This document shows, piece after piece, positions 18,806-28,217 of a stretch of 57,594 bases of DNA; position 1 is the stretch's first letter; the number at the start of each line of letters is the position of its first letter. This DNA comes from Caldilineaceae bacterium. Lineage in GTDB: Bacteria > Chloroflexota > Anaerolineae > Caldilineales > Caldilineaceae. Location: positions 1 through 57,594 of the forward strand of contig WTGY01000122.1 in the NCBI GenBank assembly GCA_011523365.1, read 5' to 3'. The position numbers and the translations under genes were made by a program. Under the pieces are notes generated by a model. That model searched no databases. It was given only the letters and a program-made list of their open reading frames with translations, and was not told the DNA's origin.

Positions 18806-19408
18806 ATGCCCCCAAAGTCATATGTAGAACCGCGCATAGACCAGTCGGAAATTCAGGCCCTTGCCGAAAGATTTGGGCAACCGCTTTGCCGGAGGTATCG
18901 CATAGAAACCGACGCCTATTTGCGCGCCTATCGAGGCCAGCCGAATCCGGACCGACGGGGCGAGGTGGTATTTGCCATCCGCCAGTCCAGCGGCGAGATC
19001 CTGCTTCATACAAAGCACCGCTACGAAAAGCCCATATATAGATTGCCCACGGGCCGCATCGAACGCGGGGAACGAATAGAGGCGGCGCTTTATCGGGAGA
19101 TCGCCGAAGAGACCGGGCAGAAGGTCCAATTGTGCCGATTCCTGGCCGTGCTGGATTGCCATTTTGTCAATGAGAACTCGATGGTTCCCTTTGTCAGCTA
19201 CGTCTTCTACCTGCAGAGCCTGAGCGATGCACTTAGCCCCACCGATACGGAAGAGATTGCGGGTTTTCGAACCGTACCTGTCAAAGAAATGGGTACCGTC
19301 GCGCAAGAGTTGCGAAGTCTGGATTCGCATCGACGCTGCTGGGGGTACTGGCGCTCGCTTGCTCACGAAGTCGTCCATAGCGCTCTAACCTGTGAACAGT
19401 GGACCTAG
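18806..19408 (+). CDS. Nudix hydrolase
   Basis: A 200-residue Nudix-fold pyrophosphohydrolase. The complete box runs from Gly83 to Gly104 as G-x5-E-x7-REIAEETG, with all metal-binding Glu residues kept. An N-terminal region of about 50 residues (AERFGQPLCRRYRIETDAYL) is of the kind seen in Nudix proteins that clean up nucleotide derivatives. The ATG at 18806 has no visible ribosome site. It ends about 110 bases before pheT. The substrate cannot be predicted. Its placement in frame after the DUF4062 gene may mean a functional or former fusion link. Confidence 0.85.
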   Translation: MPPKSYVEPRIDQSEIQALAERFGQPLCRRYRIETDAYLRAYRGQPNPDRRGEVVFAIRQSSGEILLHTKHRYEKPIYRLPTGRIERGERIEAALYREIAEETGQKVQLCRFLAVLDCHFVNENSMVPFVSYVFYLQSLSDALSPTDTEEIAGFRTVPVKEMGTVAQELRSLDSHRRCWGYWRSLAHEVVHSALTCEQWT

Positions 19409-19515
19409 CCAAACTGCGCTTTCAGACCATCTTCTGCTACAATCGCCCCAAATGCGATTTTCGCCGCCGGCTTCCGGTATTGCCAGAATGCCGCCACACC
19501 AGTTGAGAATACCCA

Positions 19516-22230
19516 ATGCTTGTCCCCTTGTCCTGGCTCCGGGAATATGTCAATATCCCTCTCGCAACGCCTAGCTTGGCTGACCGTCTGACCTTAGCCG
19601 GACTGGAGGAGGCGAGCACAACCAACACCGGCGACTGGTGGGAAGAGGACAAACTGGTTGTCGGGCAGGTCGCGGCAGTTCTTCCGCATCCCGATGCCGA
19701 CCGCTTGGTCCTCGTGGACGTTGACCACCAGCCTTCGAGCGGTCCCGCTGCTATGAACCTGCAACGAGTGGTGACGGGGGCCCCGAATCTTTTCCAATAC
19801 AAGGGCCGCTCGTTGTCCGCGGGCGACCTCCCTGTCCTAAAGGTTGCATTTGCCCGTGAAGGTGCGCTTCTCAACGATGCCAATAGCGACAAGCAGCCTC
19901 GTCCCCGGAAGAGTTTGAAAAAGGCAAGAATTCGCGGCGTGGAATCGAGCGGAATGGTCTGTTCGGAGTTGGAACTGGGGATCAGCGAGGAGCATGAAGG
20001 CATTCTCCTGCTGCCCGATGAAGCGCCTGTTGGACAGCCACTTCGCCGGTACCTCGGCGATGAGATCCTGGAAATCGATCTGACTCCGGACATGGCGCGC
20101 TGCCTTTGTATGTGGGGCATCGCCAGAGAGGTGCAGGCCCTGACCGGCGGGGCACTTCATCTACCGGAAGATGTCGACGCATCTCGCGGCGAAGACGCGG
20201 CCTCGGACTATGTTTCGGCCCAGATCGACGACCCGGACCTGTGTCAACGCTTCACGGGAACCGTCCTTCGTGACATCAAGGTTGGCGAGTCGCCGCGATG
20301 GCTGCAGAACCGGCTGTCGGGCGCAGGCATGCGGCCAATCAACAACATCGTAGACATCACCAATTATGTCATGTTGGAAACGGGCCAACCGCTCCACGCA
20401 TTCGATTACGATCTTCTCACCGACAGGGCCCGCAGAATCGGCGATTCCAGACCAACTATCATAGTGCGCACGGCAACGGAGGGTGAGAGACTGCAGACGC
20501 TCGACGGTCAGGAGCGCAATCTGGATTCCTCGATGCTGGTCATTGCCGACAAGGCCGGCCCGGTCGCCATCGCCGGAGTGATGGGCGGCGCAGAGACAGA
20601 AGTGCATGGTGAAACACGCCATATTCTGCTCGAAGCCGCTACCTTCGACGGCATCAACAACCGCCGTACGTCCCAAACGTTGCGATTGCACAGTGAGGCC
20701 AGCCACCGATTTACCCGAGGCGTACCGGCTTCATTGAACGACCGGGCGGCACGTCGGGCAGCCGACCTTATGCAGCAGCTGGCCGGAGGACGCGTCATTC
20801 CCGGAATCGTTGACGCCTATCCCGTTGAGCAACCCCGGGTCAAGGTGTTCACATCCCACAGCGACGTGAAACGATTGCTGGGCATGGACCTGTCACTGTC
20901 CGAGATCGGGTCTGCTCTCCAGCGGCTGGATTTCGAGGTGGAGGAGCATTCTGAACTGCCGATGGATACCCCGGAACGGGCGACGTTCGGGCTGGCGCGC
21001 ACTGAAGGGGAACCCGTGATCGCTGCAATAGTGCCTTGGCACCGGCTCGATGTGACGCTGCCCGCGGACCTGGCGGAAGAGGTCGCGCGTGTCGTCGGTT
21101 ACGATCGGATCTCCGAAACGCTCCTCGATACCGTTTTGCCTCCCCAGCGCCGCAACGCGTCGTTGGAGACAGAGGAGAACATTCGCGATATTCTCATAGG
21201 AAGCGGGCTACAAGATACTGTTAACCACACGCTCACTACGCCAGAAAATCATGCAAAGTTGACTGGTGAAGGACGGGACAGTTCGTTGCCAGGTGAAGGT
21301 GATGTTGGGTACGCGACAAGCGAATCCGATCGCTTCATCTCCTTGACCAATCCTCTGTCCCCTGAACGCCGGGTCATGAGACGAAACCTGATCGTTAGCG
21401 CGCTGGAAAACCTGGCACACAATCTTCGCTACACGGACCGGCTGGCCGTCTTTGAGATCGGACGTATGTACCGGCCGCGGCCGGAGCCTGACGACGCAAA
21501 AGGAGTGCGTAACGCGGACCCGATTCTGCCTGAAGAACAGCGCAGGCTCTGTATTGCATTGCGCGGACTCCGAGACCAGCATGCGCCCGTCTATTCTTCA
21601 GACCCTTTCCGGCCCGACGCTGATCTGTTTGATTTCTTTGACCTTAAGGGCATTGTCGAAACGCTGTTGGAGAGACTCGGCTTTCCCCAGAGCAGCTATC
21701 TTTTCAGGGCTCATCCCGAGAGCGGCGCGAGCGACGTCGACAGCGAAACCAGGTTCGGACCCCGCTGCGCGCTGATTTCTCTGCAAGATCAACACTTAGG
21801 CATTGTGGGCGAGTTGCATCCGCAAGTCCGAAATGCCTTTGGCCTAGGAAGCGAACGCGTTGTGCTGGCGGAGCTCAACCTCGAGCCACTGACACGTCCG
21901 AGCTGGCGGCTCTCGCAGATGGCCCCAATAAGTGTCTACCCTCCCGTGGTGGAAGACCTAGCCTTCGTCGTCCAGGAGGAAGTTACGCAGCGCCGCCTGC
22001 ACGATGCGATCGTGGATGGGGGCGGGCGGACTGGGGATCCAAAGCTCACATCAGTTGAGCTTTTCGACATATATCGCGGCGAGTCGTTGCCTGTCGGTTA
22101 CAAATCACTGGCCTATCGGGTAACCTACCAGAGCCGGGACCACAGTCTAAAGGAGAGAGAAGTCAACCGGCTCAGGCAGCGAATCATCCGCACTGTCGAG
22201 AGGGTAACAGGCGGGAAACTGCGCTCGTGA
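19516..22230 (+). CDS. pheT: Phenylalanyl-tRNA synthetase beta subunit
   Basis: The 904-residue beta chain of bacterial PheRS, which recognises tRNA-Phe and edits Tyr-tRNA. In order: N-terminal [12 protein letters not shown], the tRNA-binding EMAP-like domain ([16 protein letters not shown]), the B3/B4 editing region ([25 protein letters not shown]), B5 (IVPWHRLDV...[12 protein letters not shown]), the catalytic-like core, and the C-terminal ferredoxin-fold anticodon domain ([16 protein letters not shown]). It is about 100 residues longer than common bacterial forms, with extra loops in the EMAP domain and around residues 475-500 and 590-615. pheS is not adjacent, which is unusual but known in several phyla. 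Confidence 0.97.
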   Translation: MLVPLSWLREYVNIPLATPSLADRLTLAGLEEASTTNTGDWWEEDKLVVGQVAAVLPHPDADRLVLVDVDHQPSSGPAAMNLQRVVTGAPNLFQYKGRSLSAGDLPVLKVAFAREGALLNDANSDKQPRPRKSLKKARIRGVESSGMVCSELELGISEEHEGILLLPDEAPVGQPLRRYLGDEILEIDLTPDMARCLCMWGIAREVQALTGGALHLPEDVDASRGEDAASDYVSAQIDDPDLCQRFTGTVLRDIKVGESPRWLQNRLSGAGMRPINNIVDITNYVMLETGQPLHAFDYDLLTDRARRIGDSRPTIIVRTATEGERLQTLDGQERNLDSSMLVIADKAGPVAIAGVMGGAETEVHGETRHILLEAATFDGINNRRTSQTLRLHSEASHRFTRGVPASLNDRAARRAADLMQQLAGGRVIPGIVDAYPVEQPRVKVFTSHSDVKRLLGMDLSLSEIGSALQRLDFEVEEHSELPMDTPERATFGLARTEGEPVIAAIVPWHRLDVTLPADLAEEVARVVGYDRISETLLDTVLPPQRRNASLETEENIRDILIGSGLQDTVNHTLTTPENHAKLTGEGRDSSLPGEGDVGYATSESDRFISLTNPLSPERRVMRRNLIVSALENLAHNLRYTDRLAVFEIGRMYRPRPEPDDAKGVRNADPILPEEQRRLCIALRGLRDQHAPVYSSDPFRPDADLFDFFDLKGIVETLLERLGFPQSSYLFRAHPESGASDVDSETRFGPRCALISLQDQHLGIVGELHPQVRNAFGLGSERVVLAELNLEPLTRPSWRLSQMAPISVYPPVVEDLAFVVQEEVTQRRLHDAIVDGGGRTGDPKLTSVELFDIYRGESLPVGYKSLAYRVTYQSRDHSLKEREVNRLRQRIIRTVERVTGGKLRS

Positions 22231-22576
22231 TCCCAGGAACCCCGTCAGAAATGAGCGGGCCTGGTTGAAGCAACTCGTCGCCAGGACCGACTTTAGTGGG
22301 GCTGGACCAGTTCCTCAGAACGCCCTAGCATTCCTTCGAAACACTCAGAAGACCGCCCCGGTGTTGATTGGTTCATGAGAAGGCAGCTCCACGTAGTCGA
22401 TCGCGGTTTCCAAGTGTCGATGGGCTGAGAGTCCATTTCGATTTCGAGGACAGCATAGAGGAGATACTTCGCAGACTTGCGCGGATCAAAATGGGATTTC
22501 GCCGTGTTAAGTCCCACACTTACTTTGTGATCCCTGGTTCAGCCACGTCTAAGAGTGCCCTTCCCTATACCGCAGC
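22231..22576. other. Intergenic region between convergent pheT and rnz
   Basis: About 345 bases where two converging genes end. Short open frames exist on both strands, but none has a recognisable domain or ribosome site. No clear bidirectional terminator hairpin was seen. Confidence 0.4.
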
Positions 22577-23536
22577 TCAACGAGCCACATACTTTGGTCC
22601 CGCCTGGAATTCAATCGGCTTACCCCTGCGAATCCTGAAGAGGTCCAGGTCCCCGGCGACGTCCGTATTGGGAAAGACAGCACGTGCCTCGTCGAGAATC
22701 TCCCTTGCGTGGTAGCGACGGCTGATGTGATGCAGGACAAGCCGCTTCACGCCTGCCTTTAGCGCCAGGCGGGCCGCAGCCCGCGCCGTAATGTGCCCGT
22801 GCCCCTTCGCCAGCTCCCTTTCCTCTTCAAGATAGGTGGCCTCAATCGCCAAGAGATCAGCGCCGGCAACGATCTTGTGCAGTGGACCGGTACGGCTTAC
22901 GTCGCCGACAAAACATAGCTTCGCCCCTTTCTGCGGTACGCCCAACACATCTTCAGGTTGAACTGTGCGCCCGTCGGACAAGACGACCGGCAAACCGGCG
23001 ACCAGCTCTCTTCGTTCGGGTCCGGCTGGCACGCCCAGCGCCTCCGCCTTCAGATTGTCAAATGGCGAGCGCGTCTCTTCCTCAAATGTGAATCCAAAAC
23101 AGCCGCTTCCCCGGTGTGGCACGGAAAACGCTGAGAGCGAAAAGCCCTTTCCTTCAAACATAGTGCCCGCCTCGATGAGGTTGAGGCTAACGCCGGCCTG
23201 GGCAACGTTTCCAACCCCAAAGACAACCTCCATAAGACGCTGAACCCTAGACAGTGCCGGCCCGCCACCGTATATGTCCAGCTCATCCAGTGTCTCCCAG
23301 TGACCAAGAGTACTGGCCAACCCGCCAAGTCCAAGAATGTGGTCAAGGTGACCGTGTGTAAGAAGTATTTTGTCCAATCGGCGAAATCCAAGCCCGCTGC
23401 GCAGAATCTGGCGCTGCGTGCCTTCGCCGCAGTCAATCAGAAACCGGTGCTCCTGCACCATCACCAGGGCTGCCGATAGCCCGCGGTGAACCGATGGCGC
23501 GGATGCCGAGGTCCCAAGGAAAACCAGCTCAAACAA
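22577..23536 (-). CDS. rnz: Ribonuclease Z
   Basis: A 319-residue metallo-beta-lactamase-fold endonuclease that trims tRNA 3' trailers. The N-terminus [13 protein letters not shown] and the zinc motif THGHLDH (His61, His63, Asp65, His66) are those of tRNase Z. Further ligands are in VPHRGSGC and CFVGDVSRT, and the final His is in [15 protein letters not shown] precedes the ATG by about seven bases. Since the window's tRNA-Leu lacks an encoded CCA, such trimming is needed in this genome. The flexible-arm exosite region is present but unremarkable. Confidence 0.92.
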   Translation of the reverse strand: MFELVFLGTSASAPSVHRGLSAALVMVQEHRFLIDCGEGTQRQILRSGLGFRRLDKILLTHGHLDHILGLGGLASTLGHWETLDELDIYGGGPALSRVQRLMEVVFGVGNVAQAGVSLNLIEAGTMFEGKGFSLSAFSVPHRGSGCFGFTFEEETRSPFDNLKAEALGVPAGPERRELVAGLPVVLSDGRTVQPEDVLGVPQKGAKLCFVGDVSRTGPLHKIVAGADLLAIEATYLEEERELAKGHGHITARAAARLALKAGVKRLVLHHISRRYHAREILDEARAVFPNTDVAGDLDLFRIRRGKPIEFQAGPKYVAR

Positions 23537-23619
23537 TGTTTATGTCCTTTTGTAACGAGAATCAGGAGAAGAAAGAATCCAGAGGAGCGTTTCTGGGCAC
23601 TGTTGTCTGCTTCGGGGCT

Positions 23620-24111
23620 TCAAATTGCCTGTAGTGTGAACTCGTGGCCTGCGCATTCGTAGATACCCCAACTTGGGGAGCCGTAGCGGCCCATCACTTC
23701 ACCGGGATTTACCAACAGACAGTCTTCGATCCGCTCCCAGTGCTTCTGGTGGTCGTGGCCATAGCAGACCAGGTCAAAGACTCCGCTCTGGGCAATTCGC
23801 CTGGCGGGCTCCGGATAATGGATCATTGCAATTTTTCGGCCCCCGAGTTCGAGTTCGGCGTAAGGTCCGTGCAACGTGATCTGGGGGAAGCCAGCAGCCA
23901 CCTGTTGCTGCAGTCTCCCATCACCGTCATTGTTACCTTCTATCACGTGGATCGGTCCTTCAAACACCTGTGCCATCTGTGCCAGAATGAAAGGGGCAAC
24001 CAGATCCCCACAGTGCAGCAGTACGTCACAACTCTGCCCCGTTACTTCATCCAGGGCCTTCTCGAGACACCATATGTTGTCGTGGCTATCAGAAAGAATA
24101 GCAATCTTCAT
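23620..24111 (-). CDS. Metallophosphoesterase, YfcE/MJ0936-type
   Basis: A 163-residue single-domain phosphodiesterase of the calcineurin-like superfamily. Metal-binding motifs appear in order: LSDSHDN, HCGDLV, EGNNDGD, MIHYPE and GHDH, followed by the typical LLVNPGEVMG. The length equals the family's. The start follows GGAG by a short spacer. It lies 83 bases upstream of rnz in the direction of transcription, so the two may form an operon. Relatives hydrolyse phosphodiesters in vitro; the natural substrate is generally unknown. Confidence 0.9.
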   Translation of the reverse strand: MKIAILSDSHDNIWCLEKALDEVTGQSCDVLLHCGDLVAPFILAQMAQVFEGPIHVIEGNNDGDGRLQQQVAAGFPQITLHGPYAELELGGRKIAMIHYPEPARRIAQSGVFDLVCYGHDHQKHWERIEDCLLVNPGEVMGRYGSPSWGIYECAGHEFTLQAI

Positions 24112-24185
24112 TCATCTGCTCCATTGCGGCGACCAGCCATCAGCCCGTTGCACTGTCAAAGATAGTATATCCGACGGTAAACATG

Positions 24186-24214
24186 TCGGCAACGGATAGA
24201 CGCTGTGATATAAT
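24186..24214 (+). promoter_or_regulatory. Candidate promoter for the LysM lipoprotein gene
   Basis: A perfect TATAAT at 24209-24214 with TCGGCA (four of six consensus bases) 17 bases upstream. It lies between divergently transcribed genes and would give a leader of about 160 bases before the ATG at 24383. Confidence 0.4.
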
Positions 24215-24382
24215 GACAAAGAAACTGCTCCTGCAAAAAACTCTTGGTTCTGGGATTTCATCGAGAGCCCCCAACTTGAGAATATGGCTGCGAACTTCCG
24301 CTCCCTTCGCGAATAGCAAGCCGAATACCCTTGTTGTTTGCCAGCCGGCTTCCTCTAGAAAAAGTGGACTCCAAGCTACAAA

Positions 24383-25420
24383 ATGTTGCGGATGCCGGTA
24401 ACAGTGAAGTCTCTTCCCAGGAAGAAAAGAAAGGCGGTTCTGTCTGCAACAGGAGCAATAGCGGCGCTAATTTTGCTGTCGGGGTGCGGGCAAGTCATCA
24501 CCCTCATTCCGACGTCGACACCTGTGCCCGAGCCTGGAGCCACGTTTTCGCCCCCTTCCGGGCCAACGCCCGTCTTCACGGCCACCCCTGCCCCAGTGAC
24601 CCCTCCTCCTACACCAACATTTACGCCTACACCGGAACCGACCGTTTACCTTGTCAGGCCTGGTGACACACTTTCCCGCATTGCCATACAGTATGGTGTT
24701 TCCGTCGAGGCGCTCCAGGAAGAAAACAACATTCTGGACCCGCGTACGCTCCAACCGGGGCAGCAACTCGTAATTCCCTTCGGGAACACAGCGCCAGACG
24801 GCCAGGTCCAGGTTAGACCTACACCAACTCCCCTCCCATTCACCCATCAAAAGGTCCACTTCAGCTTTACACCGCTCGGGGGTCTCTGGGTACTCGGCGA
24901 AGTAGAAAACGCCAACGCCTTTACGCTAGAGCAAGTACGTGTCGGAGTAAAGCTATTGGATGCAAATCAGACTACTCTAGCGGAAGGACACGGCTCTGCT
25001 CTTCTGAATCTGGTTGAGCCTGGGGGCGTGGCGCCTTTTGCTATCCTCTTCGAAAAATCTCCCAAGGAGTTCGCAAGCTACCAGATTTATCCGCTAAGTG
25101 GAGTACCGGCCTACGAGGGAGGGTACTACCAGGACCTGGTCGTAGAGGAACTTGCCTTCGAAGGCGAACTTTTCAGTTCATATCAGGTCACGGGCACTGT
25201 TCGCAACGTCGGCCAGGATGAGGCCCTTGACGTGCAAGTAATAATTACCGCATACGACTCGCTGGACCGTGTCATCGCTGCCCGCACCATCGCCCCGGCC
25301 CTCAATGTAATCGCTTCAGACGGGGTCGCTAGGTTCACGGCCATTCTCGTCCCGCTGGGCGGACCAATTGAAAGCATCCTCGCCGTCGCCCAAGGCCGCA
25401 GGTACCCGTCGGGCAACTGA
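24383..25420 (+). CDS. LysM-domain lipoprotein with FxLYD-like repeats
   Basis: A 345-residue secreted lipoprotein. A basic N-terminus and hydrophobic stretch end in lipobox LLSGC (Cys35). A Thr/Pro-rich linker (about residues 41-86) leads to one LysM domain (about 87-132, YLVRPGDTLSRIAIQYGVS), which binds peptidoglycan or chitin-like glycan. A second Thr/Pro spacer precedes two beta-rich FxLYD-like domains (VLGEVENANAFTLEQVRVGVKLLD; VTGTVRNVGQDEALDVQVIITAYD). This layout is common in Chloroflexota. The start could also be the Met at 24392. Probable role: a cell-envelope attachment or structural protein; no enzyme domain is visible. Confidence 0.85.
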   Translation: MLRMPVTVKSLPRKKRKAVLSATGAIAALILLSGCGQVITLIPTSTPVPEPGATFSPPSGPTPVFTATPAPVTPPPTPTFTPTPEPTVYLVRPGDTLSRIAIQYGVSVEALQEENNILDPRTLQPGQQLVIPFGNTAPDGQVQVRPTPTPLPFTHQKVHFSFTPLGGLWVLGEVENANAFTLEQVRVGVKLLDANQTTLAEGHGSALLNLVEPGGVAPFAILFEKSPKEFASYQIYPLSGVPAYEGGYYQDLVVEELAFEGELFSSYQVTGTVRNVGQDEALDVQVIITAYDSLDRVIAARTIAPALNVIASDGVARFTAILVPLGGPIESILAVAQGRRYPSGN

Positions 25421-25650
25421 TCAGTGGTCCGTTCTCCTCTAAGCAGCTCGGCAAGATCCTTCCTTGATATATGCAACGAGCACGTGCAGCTGGTCACATT
25501 ACGGAACAATTTCAAATAGAACTGAAGAGATTGACTACGCGAAGTTGGTACGATACAGCCCTGTCGTCCTGGAGCAACGGCTGGTAATCCAAAGCGGCGA
25601 TAAAGGGCGTCGATGACAACATTCAATTTGTAGAAAAGTTGCCGGCTGCC

Positions 25651-27213
25651 TCAGCCCACATCGAAGGTTACGCCTTGGGCAAGTGGAAGCTCTGCTCCAT
25701 AGTTCACTGTAACGGTCTGACGGCGGGCGTACGCTTTCCAGGCGTCGGACCCGCTCTCCCGCCCGCCTCCGGTCTCCTTCTCACCCCCGAATGCACCACC
25801 AATCTCCGCGCCTGCCGTGCCCGTGTTGACACTGGCCTGCCCGCAGTCACTGCCTACGACACTCAGGAAGCCTTCCACCTCCCGCAGGTTGTTGCTGAAG
25901 ATTGCAGACGACAATCCCTGGGGCACGCAGTTGTGAATGGCGAAAGCTTCTTTGAGGTCCGAATAACGAAGTACATATAGAATCGGCGCGAAAGTCTCCT
26001 CGCAAACGATTTCCGAATCCGGCGCCAGTCCCTCGATCAAAGTAGGCGCAACGTAGTTCCCATTTTCCAGACCCGGCAGTTCCAAAACAGCATTCCCGAC
26101 CAGAACCTTGCCACCGGTGGACTCGGCCCTCCCAATCGCGCTTGAGTAGCTGTCAACCGCACTCCTGTTGATCAACGGACCAACCAGAACACCGGGTTCC
26201 AGCGGACTGCCGACCCTAACACTCCGGTAAGCATCAGCAAGTCGGGGAAGAAAGCTGTCAATCAGGCTTTCGTGCAAAATCAGCCGCCGGGTGGTCGTAC
26301 ATCGCTGGGCAGCCGTGGCCAGAGCGCCGAAAGCAACCCCGCGCAGCGCAATTTCCATGTCGGCGTCTGGGGTGACAATCGCAGCATTGTTTCCACCCAG
26401 TTCCAGGATCGAGCGGCCAAGTCGTTCGCCCACTTTGGCCGCAACTTCGCGTCCCGTACGTACCGATCCCGTAAAGGAAAGCAGCGGCAAACTGCGGTCG
26501 GAACTCATTCGCCGCCCGATTTCGCCAGCCTCGTCGACCGCCAAGAAGAAGAGAGGCGGCAGCCCGTGCTCATCAAGAACGTCGTTGACGATATTTATTG
26601 TGGCAATTGCAGTAAGTGCTGAGTTTGGCGAGGGTTTCCACACAACCACGTTTCCGATGACCCCGGCGATGAAGGCGTTCCAGGACCAGACAGCGCAGGG
26701 AAAGTTGAAAGCAGTAATGACACCGACTACGCCGTGCGGGTGCCACTGCTCATACAGGCGGTGGCTTGGTCTCTCACTGGCGATCGTCGTCCCGTACAAT
26801 TGACGCGAGAGCCCGACCGCGAAATCGGCGATGTCAATCATCTCCTGCACTTCGCCGCGGCCCTCCACCGGCGTCTTTCCCACCTCCAACGTAACCAGAA
26901 GGCCCAGACTCTCCACGTACTCCCGCAATCTGTCACCGATGGCCCGCACGACCTCTCCCCGTTTCGGCGCCGGCACACGCGACCACTCTTCGAAGGAGGC
27001 CCATGCCCGCTCGACCATCCGATCATAATCTTCGTCCGCCGCGGCAGCGACATCGGCCAGCCATTCACCGTTTATGGGCGAATGAACCGCGATGCGACGG
27101 CGACCTTCGCCCGCAACCCACTGTCCGTCGTACAGGCCTGAAACCTGCTCATACAGGCCGAGGTCGGCAAAGACCCGGTCCTTTACCGCTTGAAAGTCTG
27201 AACTATTCGCCAT
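25651..27213 (-). CDS. Aldehyde dehydrogenase, ALDH7 (alpha-aminoadipic semialdehyde / piperideine-6-carboxylate dehydrogenase) type
   Basis: A 520-residue NAD(P)-dependent aldehyde dehydrogenase. The catalytic residues are Asn170 in TAFNFPCAVW, Glu271 in LELGGNNA, and Cys305 in AAQRCTTTRR. The C-terminal GGAFGGEKETGGGRESGSDAWK and AELPLAQGVTF mark the ALDH7 (antiquitin) branch. Classical members oxidise aminoadipate semialdehyde in lysine breakdown. Here it is the last gene of a minus-strand block with PhyH and Gfo/Idh genes, so a different aldehyde from the imported compound is possible. Its start lies 32 bases after the PhyH stop, supporting an operon. Confidence 0.9.
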   Translation of the reverse strand: MANSSDFQAVKDRVFADLGLYEQVSGLYDGQWVAGEGRRRIAVHSPINGEWLADVAAAADEDYDRMVERAWASFEEWSRVPAPKRGEVVRAIGDRLREYVESLGLLVTLEVGKTPVEGRGEVQEMIDIADFAVGLSRQLYGTTIASERPSHRLYEQWHPHGVVGVITAFNFPCAVWSWNAFIAGVIGNVVVWKPSPNSALTAIATINIVNDVLDEHGLPPLFFLAVDEAGEIGRRMSSDRSLPLLSFTGSVRTGREVAAKVGERLGRSILELGGNNAAIVTPDADMEIALRGVAFGALATAAQRCTTTRRLILHESLIDSFLPRLADAYRSVRVGSPLEPGVLVGPLINRSAVDSYSSAIGRAESTGGKVLVGNAVLELPGLENGNYVAPTLIEGLAPDSEIVCEETFAPILYVLRYSDLKEAFAIHNCVPQGLSSAIFSNNLREVEGFLSVVGSDCGQASVNTGTAGAEIGGAFGGEKETGGGRESGSDAWKAYARRQTVTVNYGAELPLAQGVTFDVG

Positions 27214-27245
27214 TGAATGAAAACCTCTTGGGTGCTCTCAGCCCC

Positions 27246-28184
27246 TCAAAGTGCTGTGAAAAATCCTTCGCGACCGACGCCTCGTTGTGCCGCCCACGCA
27301 CGAAGGGGAACATCGTCATTATTTTTTGTCAGCCAGTATTGCGAAGAGGGATGAAGTGCCGAATCCTCCCCCAGAGGGTCGCCGCCGCTGGCAAGAGCGC
27401 CGAGCAACTGCTTGCGAATCGGTGAACTGCGCTCGATCAGGGCTGGGTCCTGGCTAATGTAGTCGGTGGGGCGCAGCCAGCGGTAGTGATAGCCGACATG
27501 CATAATCTTCCGTGTCCGGTCAGAGAGATTTGGGCCCACGCAGTGCCAAACGGCTGTTCGCCATACGACCGCCGCGCCTGGTTTCAGTCGCAATTCCATT
27601 GCCTGGCTCGGGTCAACCTGCCTGCCATTCTCCCGCAACTCGTTGGGCGAACGCAGGTGGCTGCCGGGAACCATCCAGAGGTTTCCGCTCTGCGATTCAC
27701 TCAGGTCCGAGAGCACGTAGAAGACCTTGATCTCCATGAATGGCAACCGGCCGTCAAGCGACGGGCCCATGAAAAGAGAGTCGCTAGCCAGGTCAGGGTG
27801 CCACGACAGGTTTCGGTAGCCAACTTCCTGGTCCGCCCCGTCACCGACTCCAAGTGTTCCGGGTTGAACGGACTCGGGGTAGGGCGGCCGGTAGTCCAGA
27901 TGGGTTGTGCGAATCTGGATGTTCCAGCCGATTGCGTCCACCACCAGCGGCAAAATGCGCGGGTGATCGATGAGGTCGAGAAAGGCTTCGTGGCGTGAGA
28001 GGGCGTTACGGACAGCGAAAGGGTCGTCCGGTCCCAGTCCCTGGACTTCCCTCACCTCCTCCGCGACTTCATCGATCGCCGCCAATAGCCTGTTCAACTC
28101 CTCCTTGGTCAGGAAGTCTTCAAGAACAATGAATCCCTTTTCGTCGAAATCCGCTTTCTGCTGCTGGCTCATGCCGATGGACAT
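27246..28184 (-). CDS. Phytanoyl-CoA dioxygenase (PhyH) family protein
   Basis: A 312-residue Fe(II)/2-oxoglutarate oxygenase. The first two ligands are in SWHPDLASD (His-Pro-Asp) and the distal His is in VWHCVGPNLSDRTRKI, with the co-substrate Arg just after. The opening QKADFDEKGFIVLEDFLTKEELNRL is typical of the family. AGGAGG sits eight bases before the ATG, a strong ribosome site. It lies between the Gfo/Idh gene and the ALDH gene with short gaps. It likely hydroxylates a small organic compound to give an unstable product that the aldehyde dehydrogenase could then oxidise; that link is inference. Confidence 0.9.
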   Translation of the reverse strand: MSIGMSQQQKADFDEKGFIVLEDFLTKEELNRLLAAIDEVAEEVREVQGLGPDDPFAVRNALSRHEAFLDLIDHPRILPLVVDAIGWNIQIRTTHLDYRPPYPESVQPGTLGVGDGADQEVGYRNLSWHPDLASDSLFMGPSLDGRLPFMEIKVFYVLSDLSESQSGNLWMVPGSHLRSPNELRENGRQVDPSQAMELRLKPGAAVVWRTAVWHCVGPNLSDRTRKIMHVGYHYRWLRPTDYISQDPALIERSSPIRKQLLGALASGGDPLGEDSALHPSSQYWLTKNNDDVPLRAWAAQRGVGREGFFTAL

Positions 28185-28217
28185 GGTTTCCCTCCTAGCT
28201 TGCCTCGCGTATCCCTA

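Noticed and set aside
22293..22517. Minus-strand open frame between pheT and rnz
   Set aside because: No recognisable family, no ribosome site, and it ends close to the converging gene; not enough support for a gene.
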